The translations under genes were made by a program, and so were the position numbers. DNA of 64,000 nucleotides, from the NCBI GenBank assembly GCA_016722635.1, contig JADKIX010000010.1, forward strand, positions 496,001 to 560,000, given 5' to 3'. The stretch is from Rhodospirillaceae bacterium. Lineage in GTDB: Bacteria > Pseudomonadota > Alphaproteobacteria > JAEUKQ01. This document shows, one piece after another, positions 15,457-24,998 of this stretch (position 1 is its first letter; every line of letters begins with the position of its first letter). The notes below the pieces were generated by a model, which was given only the letters and a program-made list of their open reading frames with translations, was not told where the DNA came from and did not search any database.

Positions 15457-16096
15457 ATGGGCAATCATTCTCCCTTCCAACCCACCTATCGGCAATATAT
15501 CATTTTTTGGATTAAAAGCCGGTTGCTCAGGGTAAAACGGGCTTTAAGAAATCTTTCGCTGCACCGCGTCAAAAGATTTTCTTTTAAAACATTTACCGAT
15601 CAAACATTGCTGATTTCCGAGTCAATTTCCTTCTTATGGACAGAGATGAATGCGGCAGAAAAATTTTTGCAAGCAGGTAAAGTTGAAAATTTGCGACTTG
15701 CCACCAGGGCTTTAAACGGCTTGCATATCCCGGCCAACCAAATTTTCAGCTTCTGGCGTCATGTTGGGCGGCCAAGCAAATGGCGGGGCTACCGCCCAGG
15801 GCGTGAGTTACGGCAAGGTTGCATTATCCCAACCATCGGTGGCGGGCTTTGCCAATTGTCGAATGCCTTGTATGATTCAGCTTTAAAGGCGGGTTGCCTC
15901 ATTCTTGAACGGCACCAGCATTCCCAAATTATCCCTGGTTCTTTGGCTGAGCAAGGAAGAGATGCAACGGTTTTTTGGAATTATATTGACCTGCGGTTTT
16001 TCTATCATCACGATTTATATATCGAAATATATCGAATCTGTCCTGTCCAAAGATCAGTTAATCGTTCGTTATTACGCCGGAAATAAACCATCATGA
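15457..16096 (+). pseudogene. VanW-family protein, frameshifted near the C-terminus by a 10-bp duplication
   Basis: A VanW-domain protein: NGLHIPANQIFSFWRHVG, then GYRPGRELRQGCIIPTIGGG and LCQLSNALYDSALKAG. As it stands the frame ends at 16086 with an unlikely tail after DLYIE. The sequence ATATATCGAA occurs twice in tandem (16017-16026 and 16027-16036). Removing one copy gives DLYIESVLSKDQLIVRYYAG and a TGA at 16094-16096 overlapping the next ATG (16093) as ATGA, the expected coupling. VanW proteins are of unknown biochemical role; some are linked to glycopeptide resistance. Because only the last ~20 residues change, partial function is possible. Confidence 0.78.
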
Positions 16097-17211
16097 TGGA
16101 TATCAATCACGAACCCGGTAGCTGTGCAAGCTGCGGTGTGCATAGTTGTTTTAAGAACGCTGAGAAAAAGCTTGCGGATAAAAAACTGGGGCGGACGGCT
16201 TTTATGGTCGATCAATATTGGCCAGAATTTGATGATTATATCCAGCGTACACGGCAAGCTGGCGATTTGTTATTTTCGCCTTTGGATGGCCACCGTTGGC
16301 ATAAAAATCAGTATCGTTGGACATTAGATGGTTTTGGGGATGGTTTTGGCAAAGTTTACCACCGCAATCTTCTCACCCTCTACCGTGCTTGGCGTTCCCG
16401 TCGTTTGGGTCAGCAGGGGGCTGCACGCCAACAGCATTTGCTGCAATATGATCAGCTTTTTGCTCGCTCCATCCGCCGACAATTAAGCTATGATGTTGGT
16501 CATTTGGTGATAGGGCAGAATTACCTGCTGCCTTTTTATCAGCAAGGTAGCTTGGGTGGGCGTACATATGACGTATTAATGAACAGGTTCGCCTTAAAAA
16601 TTTTGCAAAAGAATCTTGACCAAGCCACAATCAAACACCCAGGCAGTCAGACTTTAAAAGATTTTCGCGTTTCCGCAACGATGATAGAAAGCGAATGGAA
16701 ACTCCTGGAGCAAGCTGAAAGAATCATGACGCCCCATGGGTATTTGGCCGGGCTATTTCCCGAAAAAACTATTTTACTGCCTTGGCAATTGCCTAATATT
16801 TTAAAAAAACCTTCTCTATCCAACCAGATAGTTTTCTTAGGGCCCACGGTTGGACGCCGCGGTGCTTATGAAATGCGCGCTTTATTAGACAAGATAAAAA
16901 TTCCTTTAACTGTTTTGGGCAAAAACCTGGAGCAACTTGATTTTTGGAAAGGGTATCCGGTGGTGGAGAAGGCATGGGGGGATACTTGGCTTGAAAATGT
17001 AGGTTTGGTGATTTCACCGGCCTATATTGAAAATCAACCGCGCCGTTTATTGGAGGCGGAAGCAGCAGGTATTTCCATCATTTCTTTGCCCCAATCCGGC
17101 TTGTTGCAACCTATCCAGTTAAAGGGTACTCACCTTCAGGAAAAAGAAATATACCAACACTTCCTTAATGTTATCCCAAATGATACGGTCACCCCCGTGA
17201 AAGTTAGATGA
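16093..17211 (+). CDS. Putative glycosyltransferase-like protein with N-terminal Cys cluster
   Basis: A 372-residue protein. The start CASCGVHSCF looks like a small metal-binding Cys cluster. The C-terminal half resembles a GT-B glycosyltransferase: QIVFLGPTVGRRGAYEMRALL, then ISPAYIENQPRRLLEAEAAGISIISLP, the last having the Glu-x7-Glu spacing of retaining families. No donor can be named. It follows the VanW gene and is meant to overlap it by four bases, so the two probably act together on a surface or envelope glycan. Assignment to glycosyltransferases is by pattern only. Confidence 0.55.
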   Translation: MMDINHEPGSCASCGVHSCFKNAEKKLADKKLGRTAFMVDQYWPEFDDYIQRTRQAGDLLFSPLDGHRWHKNQYRWTLDGFGDGFGKVYHRNLLTLYRAWRSRRLGQQGAARQQHLLQYDQLFARSIRRQLSYDVGHLVIGQNYLLPFYQQGSLGGRTYDVLMNRFALKILQKNLDQATIKHPGSQTLKDFRVSATMIESEWKLLEQAERIMTPHGYLAGLFPEKTILLPWQLPNILKKPSLSNQIVFLGPTVGRRGAYEMRALLDKIKIPLTVLGKNLEQLDFWKGYPVVEKAWGDTWLENVGLVISPAYIENQPRRLLEAEAAGISIISLPQSGLLQPIQLKGTHLQEKEIYQHFLNVIPNDTVTPVKVR

Positions 17212-17342
17212 CAGCGACAAATATTGCAGATGGCGGCAATCCATGATCTTATTTGACAAAGCAACAGGCGCTTGTTAGAAACCGATACAGGCTGTTCATG
17301 ACTATGATCATCGCCATTCACATTCAAATATAGGATTTCCAA

Positions 17343-17954
17343 ATGGTTTTAGCTTCTGAATTGGCGGCCCTTGGGCAGGTATTGCTGATTGACCTGGTTT
17401 TAGCTGGGGATAATGCCATTGTGGTTGGATTAGTGGCTGCCCGCCTTCCCAAAGAGCAACGGGCGAAAGTGATCATGATCGGTATTTTGGCCGCGACTTT
17501 CATGCGGATATTATTTGCCGTCGGCACATCCCAGTTGTTGCAGATCATCGGCTTAACCCTGGCGGGGGGAGTGTTGTTATTATGGGTTTGCTGGAAATTA
17601 TGGCGTGAAATTGCGGCAGCCAACCAGCAAGAAGATGCAAATGACCCGGCATCTGCACAATCATTGCAGCAAAAACAACCTAAAACCATGCGACAAGCAA
17701 TTATCCAGATTGTCCTGGCTGATATTTCGATGTCTTTAGACAATGTGTTGGCGGTCGCTGGGGCTGCTCAAGAACATACCTGGGTATTAATTGTGGGCTT
17801 GAGCGTATCGGTGGTTTTAATGGGTGTGGCCGCAACGGTGATTGCTAATTTACTCAAGAAATATCACTGGCTGGCCTATGTGGGGTTGGTCACTATCTTG
17901 TATGTGGCGATCAAAATGATTTGGGAGGGATGGGAACAAGTGTTCCATTTTTAA
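17343..17954 (+). CDS. TerC-family integral membrane protein (YjbE type)
   Basis: A 203-residue multispan membrane protein. It has the two family repeats: LIDLVLAGDNAIVVGLVAARLP near the N-terminus and IVLADISMSLDNVLAVAGAA in the middle, each with the conserved Asp-Asn pair in a helix. TerC relatives are implicated in tellurite resistance and manganese export. About six helices, with a Gln-rich cytoplasmic loop between the halves (residues ~98-120). AGGA lies 8 bases before the ATG. I see no yybP-ykoY riboswitch in the 130-base gap upstream. Confidence 0.88.
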   Translation: MVLASELAALGQVLLIDLVLAGDNAIVVGLVAARLPKEQRAKVIMIGILAATFMRILFAVGTSQLLQIIGLTLAGGVLLLWVCWKLWREIAAANQQEDANDPASAQSLQQKQPKTMRQAIIQIVLADISMSLDNVLAVAGAAQEHTWVLIVGLSVSVVLMGVAATVIANLLKKYHWLAYVGLVTILYVAIKMIWEGWEQVFHF

Positions 17955-17989
17955 TTTTGAGGTTGGTGTGCCTATCGCAAGGGTTTAGG

Positions 17990-18844
17990 TTATAACCGTG
18001 TTTGATGTAAAGCTTGGATAAGGCTCAGATATTGGCTATCATCGGGTTCAATGACGCCGTGCCTGATCATAAAATCGATAATGACCATCCCCGTGTTAAA
18101 TTTGAATTGGTCTGTGTTTTCAAGAAGCTCTTTGACTTTTTGGATGGGGTATAGATAAAAGTCACTGACTTCACCGTCTTGATTAACGGGGATGAAGCTT
18201 TCCGGCAGCTCCAAATCATAACAAAAAATCGTATCTTGGCGTAGCCCTTCCTGTAATTGCATGACGTAAGACAAAGCGCCAACCGGGATGGCATGTTGGG
18301 ATAAATCTTTAGGGATTCCTGCCTCTTCTTTGGCTTCTTTGATCAAATTATCTAACAGGCTAATGTTGATGGGCAGGCCGCCTGCCACCAAATGATCCAG
18401 TTTTCCTGGCGCGACAGGCCGGGTTGCCGAGCGTTTTGCCACCCATAATTTGATATTTTTGCCCCGCCCAATAAATCCATTCATGTGAATGCCGTATCCT
18501 TTTATCCCCATTTTAACCACTGCTGCCCGTTCAATTTCTAAAAAAGGGGCTTGGCCCCAAGCGGGGGATACCGGGTAATTTTCATTCCGCCATCCCTCTA
18601 ATTTCCCGTGCTTGTATAGATCACGTAATACAATTTCCACCGCTTGGCTGCGTTGGTTATAGGTCTTTAAACCCAAGCTTAAATGAATAGATTGATCCTT
18701 TTGCTGAAAAACGGATGGGTATTTTAATAAGTCAGGGGCAAAATGGCGATGGATCCACCCGACCTGTTGGGATTCAATCAGGAATGGCAGGAATTCGTCT
18801 AAATGATATTGGTGACATTCTTGGATACGACGCAGGAGGGTCAT
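17990..18844 (-). CDS. NUDIX hydrolase with DUF4743 N-terminal domain
   Basis: A 284-residue protein. The N-terminal ~120 residues match DUF4743, found fused to Nudix domains in proteins called thiamine-pyrophosphokinase-related. The Nudix box is AGGLPINISLLDNLIKEAKEEAGI, with the usual Arg of REUXEE replaced by Lys. It should hydrolyse a nucleoside-diphosphate-linked substrate with Mg2+; the substrate is unknown. It lies 11 bases after the RlmI-type gene on the same strand and is probably co-transcribed. Confidence 0.85.
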   Translation of the reverse strand: MTLLRRIQECHQYHLDEFLPFLIESQQVGWIHRHFAPDLLKYPSVFQQKDQSIHLSLGLKTYNQRSQAVEIVLRDLYKHGKLEGWRNENYPVSPAWGQAPFLEIERAAVVKMGIKGYGIHMNGFIGRGKNIKLWVAKRSATRPVAPGKLDHLVAGGLPINISLLDNLIKEAKEEAGIPKDLSQHAIPVGALSYVMQLQEGLRQDTIFCYDLELPESFIPVNQDGEVSDFYLYPIQKVKELLENTDQFKFNTGMVIIDFMIRHGVIEPDDSQYLSLIQALHQTRL

Positions 18845-18855
18845 GATAAAAATGT

Positions 18856-20040
18856 TTAAAAAATTTGTAATAAATAAGCTTTTAAATAGGCGGTTTCCGG
18901 CAAGGCCGGATGAATGGGGTGGTCAATTCCTGCCTGGCCGCAATATAATACTTTTGCCTGGCGTTTGGCATCATTTAAACCCAAATTGATTTGCGCCAAA
19001 AGATCAGCAGCGCTCATATGGTATGAGCAAGATGCAAAAAATAAAAACCCTTCTTTCTCAACCACCGCTGCCGAAAGCTTAGCTAATTTGCGGTAACCAC
19101 GGCTACCGGCCACCAAATCTTTATTGCTTTTGATAAAGGCTGGGGGATCAACAATCACCACATCGAATTTTTGATTTTGTTGCTGCATGTCCTCAAGCGC
19201 CTTAAAAACTTCCTGTTGTTGCCAGGAACAAATGTTTTGCAGCTTGTTTTCCGCAGCGGCCATCGCGGCCAATTCCAGCGCTTCTGCCGAACGGTCGATC
19301 CCCAGAACTGATTTAGCGCCCGCCTTGGCAGCCTGGACAGCAAATCCTCCCGAAAAGCAATAACAATCCAATACCGTTTTATTCTTGCAGAACGTTCCTA
19401 CAAAATGCCGTTGATCCCGTTGATCAAAAAACCATCCGGTTTTTTGGCCTTCACGCAGATTAGCAAAAAAGAAAGTTTGATTTTCCTGAAAACGGACAAT
19501 ATCAGGGACTTGGCCGATGATTTCCGGGCCGGTAATGCTCAACCCCTCAAGCTCACGGATAGAACTGTCGCGCCGGAGCACGATACCTTTAGGCACCAAG
19601 ACGGATGAGATCAGCGATTGGCAGTGCTGCCAAATGACTTCGCTTGCACCTGTATTTAACTGAATGACAAGGATATCGCCAAATCGGTCGATCACCATGC
19701 CGGGAAAACCATCAGCCTCCGCATGGACCAGGCGGTAAAAAGGTTCCTTTAAAAAATTCTTACGTAAATTAAGGGCCCATTCCAAGCGATGCCGCCAAAA
19801 ATCAATATCAATTGATTCACCTGGATTCCAACTGATAACACGGCCACAAATCAGTGAACGTGTATTTAAAAAAGCGATCGCTATCATTTTCTCCTGCTGA
19901 TCCAACACGCGCACAAACTGGTCAGGAGGAAATTTTTTGGCCATTTTCATATCAATTTCATTGGAATATATCCAAGGATGTCCTTGGTTTATCCTTTTAG
20001 TTGCCCGGGCAGTTAGGGTAATACTTGGCCACAATATCAA
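18856..20040 (-). CDS. rlmI: 23S rRNA m5C methyltransferase, RlmI type
   Basis: A 394-residue S-adenosylmethionine-dependent rRNA methyltransferase. The N-terminal PUA domain includes RINQGHPWIYSNEI. The Rossmann core has NKTVLDCYCFSGGFAVQAAKAGA (SAM motif I), SVLGIDRSAEALE, and the VVIVDPPAFIKSNKD catalytic loop. FFASCSYHMSAADLL carries the probable Cys nucleophile of m5C enzymes. In E. coli the target is C1962. The start is TTG 20040 with AGGA about 8 bases upstream; no ATG fits better. Confidence 0.85.
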   Translation of the reverse strand: MILWPSITLTARATKRINQGHPWIYSNEIDMKMAKKFPPDQFVRVLDQQEKMIAIAFLNTRSLICGRVISWNPGESIDIDFWRHRLEWALNLRKNFLKEPFYRLVHAEADGFPGMVIDRFGDILVIQLNTGASEVIWQHCQSLISSVLVPKGIVLRRDSSIRELEGLSITGPEIIGQVPDIVRFQENQTFFFANLREGQKTGWFFDQRDQRHFVGTFCKNKTVLDCYCFSGGFAVQAAKAGAKSVLGIDRSAEALELAAMAAAENKLQNICSWQQQEVFKALEDMQQQNQKFDVVIVDPPAFIKSNKDLVAGSRGYRKLAKLSAAVVEKEGFLFFASCSYHMSAADLLAQINLGLNDAKRQAKVLYCGQAGIDHPIHPALPETAYLKAYLLQIF

Positions 20041-20074
20041 AGCATCATTCCTTTTCTTGTTTTGGTGGGGTTCT

Positions 20075-21568
20075 TTAGGTCATGGAACGGATACGGTTAA
20101 CCGCTTCTTGCCAACCCGCATATAAGGCCAGCCGTTGATCCGCGGCCATTTTTGGTTCGAATAGGCGTTGGGACTTCCACAAATGCGATATTTCAGCAAA
20201 GTCAGCGAAGAAGCCAGCCCCCAGACCCGCGAGATAGGCAGCCCCCAAAGCAGTGGTTTCGGTAATTTGGGGGCGTTCGACCGGCACCCCTAAAATATTG
20301 GCCAAAAACTGCATCAACCAGTCATTCACGGTCATGCCACCATCCACCCGTAATATTTGGGGTTCATAAGCGCCATCTAATCGCATGGTTTCCAATAAAT
20401 CCTTGGTTTGGTAGCATACGGCTTCCAGGGCCGATCTGACGATTTCTGCAATGCCAACATCCCGGGTCAAGCCAAAAACCGCCCCTCTTGCCCTGGGATC
20501 CCAGTAGGGGGCACCTAAGCCTGTGAAGGCTGGCACAAAATAAACCCCTTTATTGCTGGACGTGCTGGCGGCCAGACGCTCAGTCTCACCGGCAGCCCCA
20601 ATCAATTTTAATCCATCCCGTAACCATTGGATGGCGGCACCCGCGACAAAAATACTGCCCTCCGTGGCATAAGCCAAATGATTCTTGGTTTGATAACCGA
20701 TGGTCGTTAACAGGCGATGCTGGGAAGTCACAGCGTTTTCCCCCGTATTCATCAACATAAAGCAACCGGTGCCATAGGTGCTTTTGATCATGCCGGGTTG
20801 AAAACAGGCTTGGCCGATCAGGGCTGCTTGTTGATCACCGGCAATACCTGTAATGGCTATTTGCCGGTCAAATAGCCCGGTTTGGGTAACGCCAAAGGTG
20901 CCGGAGGAAGGCCGTACTTCCGGCAATAACCCCGCGGGAATATTAAATAATGCCAGTAATTCCTGATCCCATTGATGGTCATGGATATTATATAGCGATG
21001 TTCGTGAGGCATTGGTTGGATCGGTTGCATGGACTTTACCACCCGTCAGATGCCAGAGTAAAAAGCTATCAATTGTCCCGAAAGCCACCAGGCCTTTCTT
21101 GGCTTTTTCCCTTAATCCCTCCACATGGTCTAGGATCCAACGAATTTTGGTTGCGGAAAAATAGGGATCAATTAATAAGCCGGTCTTTTGTTGAATTTTT
21201 TCTGACCAGCCTTTTTCAATCAAAGTATGACAAAAGTCAGCCGTGCGTCGATCTTGCCAGACAATTGCTGGATAAAAAGCCTTGCCGCTTTTTTTATCCC
21301 ATAAAATGGTTGTTTCCCGTTGATTGGTAATCCCCATGACGATCTTAGAATGGGGGGGCAGTTTGGCTTGCTTTAGAACATCTGCACATAATTTTAAGGA
21401 TGTTTGCCAAATTTCCGTTGGGTCATGTTCCACCCAACCGTCCGCGGGGAAAGACTGTTTTAATTCCTGCTGTGCGGTGAATAGGGGTTTTGCCAGGTGA
21501 TCCAGAAGGATTGCCCGTGTGCTGGTAGTTCCTTGGTCAAGCGCCAACAAAAATTCAGAGGATGCCAT
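20075..21568 (-). CDS. glpK: Glycerol kinase
   Basis: Phosphorylates glycerol to glycerol-3-phosphate with ATP. At 497 residues it is the standard length. Family marks are FLLALDQGTTSTRAILLD at the start, GWVEHDPTEIW, ITNQRETTILWDK, AIVWQDRRTADFC, and the C-terminal KGVYFVPAFTGLGAPYWDPRARG signature and LRVDGGMTVNDWLMQF. It stands alone, without a neighbouring glpF or glpD, so uptake and oxidation genes must lie elsewhere if present. Confidence 0.97.
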   Translation of the reverse strand: MASSEFLLALDQGTTSTRAILLDHLAKPLFTAQQELKQSFPADGWVEHDPTEIWQTSLKLCADVLKQAKLPPHSKIVMGITNQRETTILWDKKSGKAFYPAIVWQDRRTADFCHTLIEKGWSEKIQQKTGLLIDPYFSATKIRWILDHVEGLREKAKKGLVAFGTIDSFLLWHLTGGKVHATDPTNASRTSLYNIHDHQWDQELLALFNIPAGLLPEVRPSSGTFGVTQTGLFDRQIAITGIAGDQQAALIGQACFQPGMIKSTYGTGCFMLMNTGENAVTSQHRLLTTIGYQTKNHLAYATEGSIFVAGAAIQWLRDGLKLIGAAGETERLAASTSSNKGVYFVPAFTGLGAPYWDPRARGAVFGLTRDVGIAEIVRSALEAVCYQTKDLLETMRLDGAYEPQILRVDGGMTVNDWLMQFLANILGVPVERPQITETTALGAAYLAGLGAGFFADFAEISHLWKSQRLFEPKMAADQRLALYAGWQEAVNRIRSMT

Positions 21569-21789
21569 ATTTCTACCCTTGCAAATTTCATTTTATCATT
21601 TGACGGTATGAGGTTGAAGTCAAGAAGCATTTGCCGGATAACTTGTCTTTTGAAAGCGGGAGTTGTCAATCCCATGGCTATAATTTTCCAAAAAGGATGC
21701 AATTTTATGTGAGTTGATAGTTGCGGATGACAGGAAAATCACTTATGGTAGCCGCAAAATTTTACCCCTCAATTATTGATGGAAGGAAT

Positions 21790-22704
21790 ATGAATTTTAT
21801 CGTGTCAACATCCCGCACCCAATCTTTCCCTAACAAACCCATTCCCTTAATCCAGCATTTTTCAGATCTGGCGCAGCGATATGATGCCTTTATTATCGAT
21901 CTTTGGGGTGTGTTGCATGATGGCGTGACCGCTTGTCCGGGTGCTGCTGACTGTATGCGTCAATTAAAAAAATTGGGCAAAAAAACCTTATTATTATCGA
22001 ATGCGCCCAGGCGCGCGCGGGTTGTGGCGGAAGGAACGGCTAAAATTGGCTTCACCCCTGACCTTTACAATTATATTTATTCTTCAGGCGAGGAAACCTG
22101 GCAGCAGTTGAAAGACCGCCGCGACCCTTGGCACCGCCGGTTGGGAGAAAAATGCTTGGCAATTGTCGGTGACAGCGATCTCAATTTCTTTGAAGGGCTG
22201 AATCTGAAAATTGTCCAGCAGCCGGACCAGGCAGAATTTTTCTTAGCCATAGGGGCCCGTCATTTCGGTGAGGAAGTGAAGGATTATGAAGCTGTCCTTA
22301 AACAGGCCATTAAATATTCCTTGCCCCTGTTATGTGTCAATCCAGATTTGGAAATTATTCGCAACGGCAAGCGGGAAATTTGTGCTGGTGCTTTGGCTAA
22401 ATGTTATGAGGAATGGGGTGGCGAAGTCCGCTATCACGGCAAGCCCCATCCGGCAGTTTATCAAGAATCCTTAAAGCTTTTGGGCAATGTCCCAAAAAAC
22501 AAGATATTGGCAATTGGCGATGCCTTGCGAACGGATATTGTGGGCGCACAGACGATGGGGGTGGATAGTTTATGGATATTAGGGGGGATCCACGCCGAAT
22601 CCTTGCAATTGGATAAACCCCAGGGTTTAGAACAGCGGGTTGCCCAGCAATGCCAACAGGCAGGATTATCGCCGATTGCGGCCTTGCCAAAATTCATTTG
22701 GTAA
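21790..22704 (+). CDS. HAD-superfamily phosphatase, NagD-like (TIGR01459 type)
   Basis: A 304-residue class IIA HAD phosphatase. AFIIDLWGVLHDG holds the nucleophile region (Asp of DLWGV), LLLSNAPRRA is motif II, KPHPAVYQE carries the motif III Lys, and ILAIGDALRTDIVGAQTMG motif IV. Family members cleave small phosphorylated metabolites, but the substrate here is unknown. ATG 21790, just after GGAAGGA, is preferred over starts near 21721-21727, which would add a non-conserved tail. It diverges from glpK. Confidence 0.83.
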   Translation: MNFIVSTSRTQSFPNKPIPLIQHFSDLAQRYDAFIIDLWGVLHDGVTACPGAADCMRQLKKLGKKTLLLSNAPRRARVVAEGTAKIGFTPDLYNYIYSSGEETWQQLKDRRDPWHRRLGEKCLAIVGDSDLNFFEGLNLKIVQQPDQAEFFLAIGARHFGEEVKDYEAVLKQAIKYSLPLLCVNPDLEIIRNGKREICAGALAKCYEEWGGEVRYHGKPHPAVYQESLKLLGNVPKNKILAIGDALRTDIVGAQTMGVDSLWILGGIHAESLQLDKPQGLEQRVAQQCQQAGLSPIAALPKFIW

Positions 22705-22828
22705 AGCCCATCCGCAATTCTTGCCATACATTTGCTGCAGGAAGGCAACCAATTCAGTTGCGGGTTATAAAATTACGGGTAACATAAGGGAAAATGATTA
22801 CCTGTATGTTCCTTAAGGATCACCCATC

Positions 22829-24988
22829 ATGGCCAAAAAAACCTCTTTCCCGCATCCCGGCATCCAAGATTGGCAAAAAATTGCCCAAAGTGAATTAAAT
22901 GGCCAGGATCCTTGGCAAGCCTTGAATTGGCCAACGCCTGAGGGGTTGGATATAAAGCCTTTATACACCGCCGATGATGTCAAAAAATTGGATGTACTGC
23001 AGGAATTGCCAGGTATCGCGCCCTATACCCGCGGGCCCCGGGCCACCATGTATGCCAACCGCCCTTGGACAGTCCGTCAATATGCTGGTTTTTCAACGGC
23101 TGAGGAATCGAACGCTTTCTATAAGAAAAATCTGGCGGCTGGGCAAATGGGCTTGTCGGTGGCCTTCGATCTTGCGACCCACCGTGGTTATGATTCGGAT
23201 CATCCGCGGGTGACAGGCGATGTGGGTAAGGCAGGCGTTGCGATTGATAGTGTGGAGGACATGAAAATTTTATTCCATGAGATCCCCTTGGATAAAATGA
23301 GCGTATCGATGACGATGAACGGGGCGGTTCTGCCAGTGCTTGCCAGTTTTATTGTAGCCGCGGAGGAACAGGGGGTCAAACAATCGCAGCTTTCCGGCAC
23401 CATCCAAAACGATATTTTAAAAGAATTCATGGTGCGCAACACTTATATTTATCCACCAGCCCCCTCCATGCGGATTGTGGCTGACATTATTGCCTATACC
23501 GCTGGCCATATGCCGAAATTCAATTCGATTTCCATCTCTGGCTATCATATGCAAGAGGCGGGGGCTACGGCGGTGCAAGAACTGGCTTTCACTTTGGCGG
23601 ACGGGCTTGAATATGTGCGCGCTGCTTTGGCCCAGGGGTTGGATATTGATAGCTTTGCCCCGCGCTTATCTTTTTTCTTTGCCATTGGCATGAATTTTTT
23701 CATGGAAGTAGCCAAATTACGGGCGGCCAGATATTTGTGGGCAAAATTGCTCAAGCCCTTTAACCCCAAAAATCCCGTCAGTTCAACTTTGCGTACCCAT
23801 TGCCAAACCTCGGGCGTCAGTTTGACCGAGCAAGATCCTTATAATAACGTCATACGCACTACCTTGGAAGCATTGGCAGCGGTTTTGGGCGGCACGCAAT
23901 CCTTGCACACCAATGCGCTTGATGAAGCCATAGGCTTACCCACGCCCTTTTCCGCCCGGATTGCTCGCAACACCCAATTGATTTTGCAGGAAGAAACGGG
24001 TATTACCAAGGTGGTTGATCCTTTGGGGGGGAGTTATTATGTGGAAAGCCTAACTAATGAATTGATCCAGGCGGCCTCAAATTTGATTGAGAAAGTGGAA
24101 AAGATGGGCGGGATGACCCAAGCCATTGAAACTGGGTTCCCAAAACGCCAGATTGAGGAAGCAGCTACCCGCCGTCAAGCTCGCATTGATCGGGGGGAAG
24201 AGGTTATCGTTGGGGTTAATAAATATAAACCGGCTGAAAAAACCACCATTGAGCTTTTGGATATTGACAACCAATCCGTGCGCGACAAACAAATTGCCCG
24301 GTTGCAGCAGGTTAAAAAACAACGGGATCCCAAGCAATGCGCGGCAGCCCTGCAGGCTTTAACAAAAGCTGCAGCTGGCAATGCCAATTTACTGGCGGCG
24401 GCGATTGATGCGACCCGCGCCCGGGCAACGGTTGGCGAGATATCCGATGCGATGGAAAAGGTTTTCGGGCGGTATCAGGCAACTCCGGTGGCGGTAAGCG
24501 GGGTATATGGTGCCGTTTATGCAAAGGATAAGGATTTCATGGCCATACAGGCGGATATTAAATTGTTTATGGAAGAGCAGGGGCGCAGGCCCCGGATGTT
24601 GGTGGCCAAATTAGGGCAGGATGGCCATGACCGCGGCGCCAAGGTGATTGCCACTTCCTTTGCGGATTTAGGCTTTGATATTGATATTGGCGCTTTATTT
24701 CAAACACCCGTTGAGGTGGCGCGCCAGGCGGTTGAAAACGATGTTCACATCGTGGGGGTATCAACCCAGGCGGCGGGTCATAAAACCTTGGTACCGGAAT
24801 TAATCAAAGAGTTAAAGAAACAAAAAGCGCCGCATATTTTGGTGGTGGTGGGGGGGGTAATCCCCGAACAGGATTATGATTTCTTATGGAAACAGGGGGT
24901 TGCGGGCATTTATGGGCCAGGCACTAATATTATCAATGCTGCCGCTGAAATTTTAGGTAAATTACGTCAACATCAACAAAAAAATTAA
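22829..24988 (+). CDS. scpA: Methylmalonyl-CoA mutase, catalytic subunit
   Basis: Adenosylcobalamin-dependent isomerase converting (R)-methylmalonyl-CoA to succinyl-CoA. The 719-residue protein has the TIM-barrel substrate domain ([37 protein letters not shown]) and a C-terminal B12 domain with [14 protein letters not shown], whose His coordinates cobalt, plus [11 protein letters not shown]. It is a homodimer-type enzyme, since both domains are in one chain. It is followed 10 bases later by meaB. Together with pccB-pccA at 59-63 kb it makes a propionyl-CoA degradation pathway. No cobalamin riboswitch is visible upstream. Confidence 0.97.
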   Translation: MAKKTSFPHPGIQDWQKIAQSELNGQDPWQALNWPTPEGLDIKPLYTADDVKKLDVLQELPGIAPYTRGPRATMYANRPWTVRQYAGFSTAEESNAFYKKNLAAGQMGLSVAFDLATHRGYDSDHPRVTGDVGKAGVAIDSVEDMKILFHEIPLDKMSVSMTMNGAVLPVLASFIVAAEEQGVKQSQLSGTIQNDILKEFMVRNTYIYPPAPSMRIVADIIAYTAGHMPKFNSISISGYHMQEAGATAVQELAFTLADGLEYVRAALAQGLDIDSFAPRLSFFFAIGMNFFMEVAKLRAARYLWAKLLKPFNPKNPVSSTLRTHCQTSGVSLTEQDPYNNVIRTTLEALAAVLGGTQSLHTNALDEAIGLPTPFSARIARNTQLILQEETGITKVVDPLGGSYYVESLTNELIQAASNLIEKVEKMGGMTQAIETGFPKRQIEEAATRRQARIDRGEEVIVGVNKYKPAEKTTIELLDIDNQSVRDKQIARLQQVKKQRDPKQCAAALQALTKAAAGNANLLAAAIDATRARATVGEISDAMEKVFGRYQATPVAVSGVYGAVYAKDKDFMAIQADIKLFMEEQGRRPRMLVAKLGQDGHDRGAKVIATSFADLGFDIDIGALFQTPVEVARQAVENDVHIVGVSTQAAGHKTLVPELIKELKKQKAPHILVVVGGVIPEQDYDFLWKQGVAGIYGPGTNIINAAAEILGKLRQHQQKN

Positions 24989-24998
24989 CTAAACCCGC

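Noticed and set aside
17212..17342. Possible yybP-ykoY (manganese) riboswitch upstream of the TerC gene
   Set aside because: The conserved loop sequences expected in that riboswitch are not visible.
22705..22828. Possible cobalamin riboswitch upstream of methylmalonyl-CoA mutase
   Set aside because: The gap is short and lacks a B12-box-like sequence.
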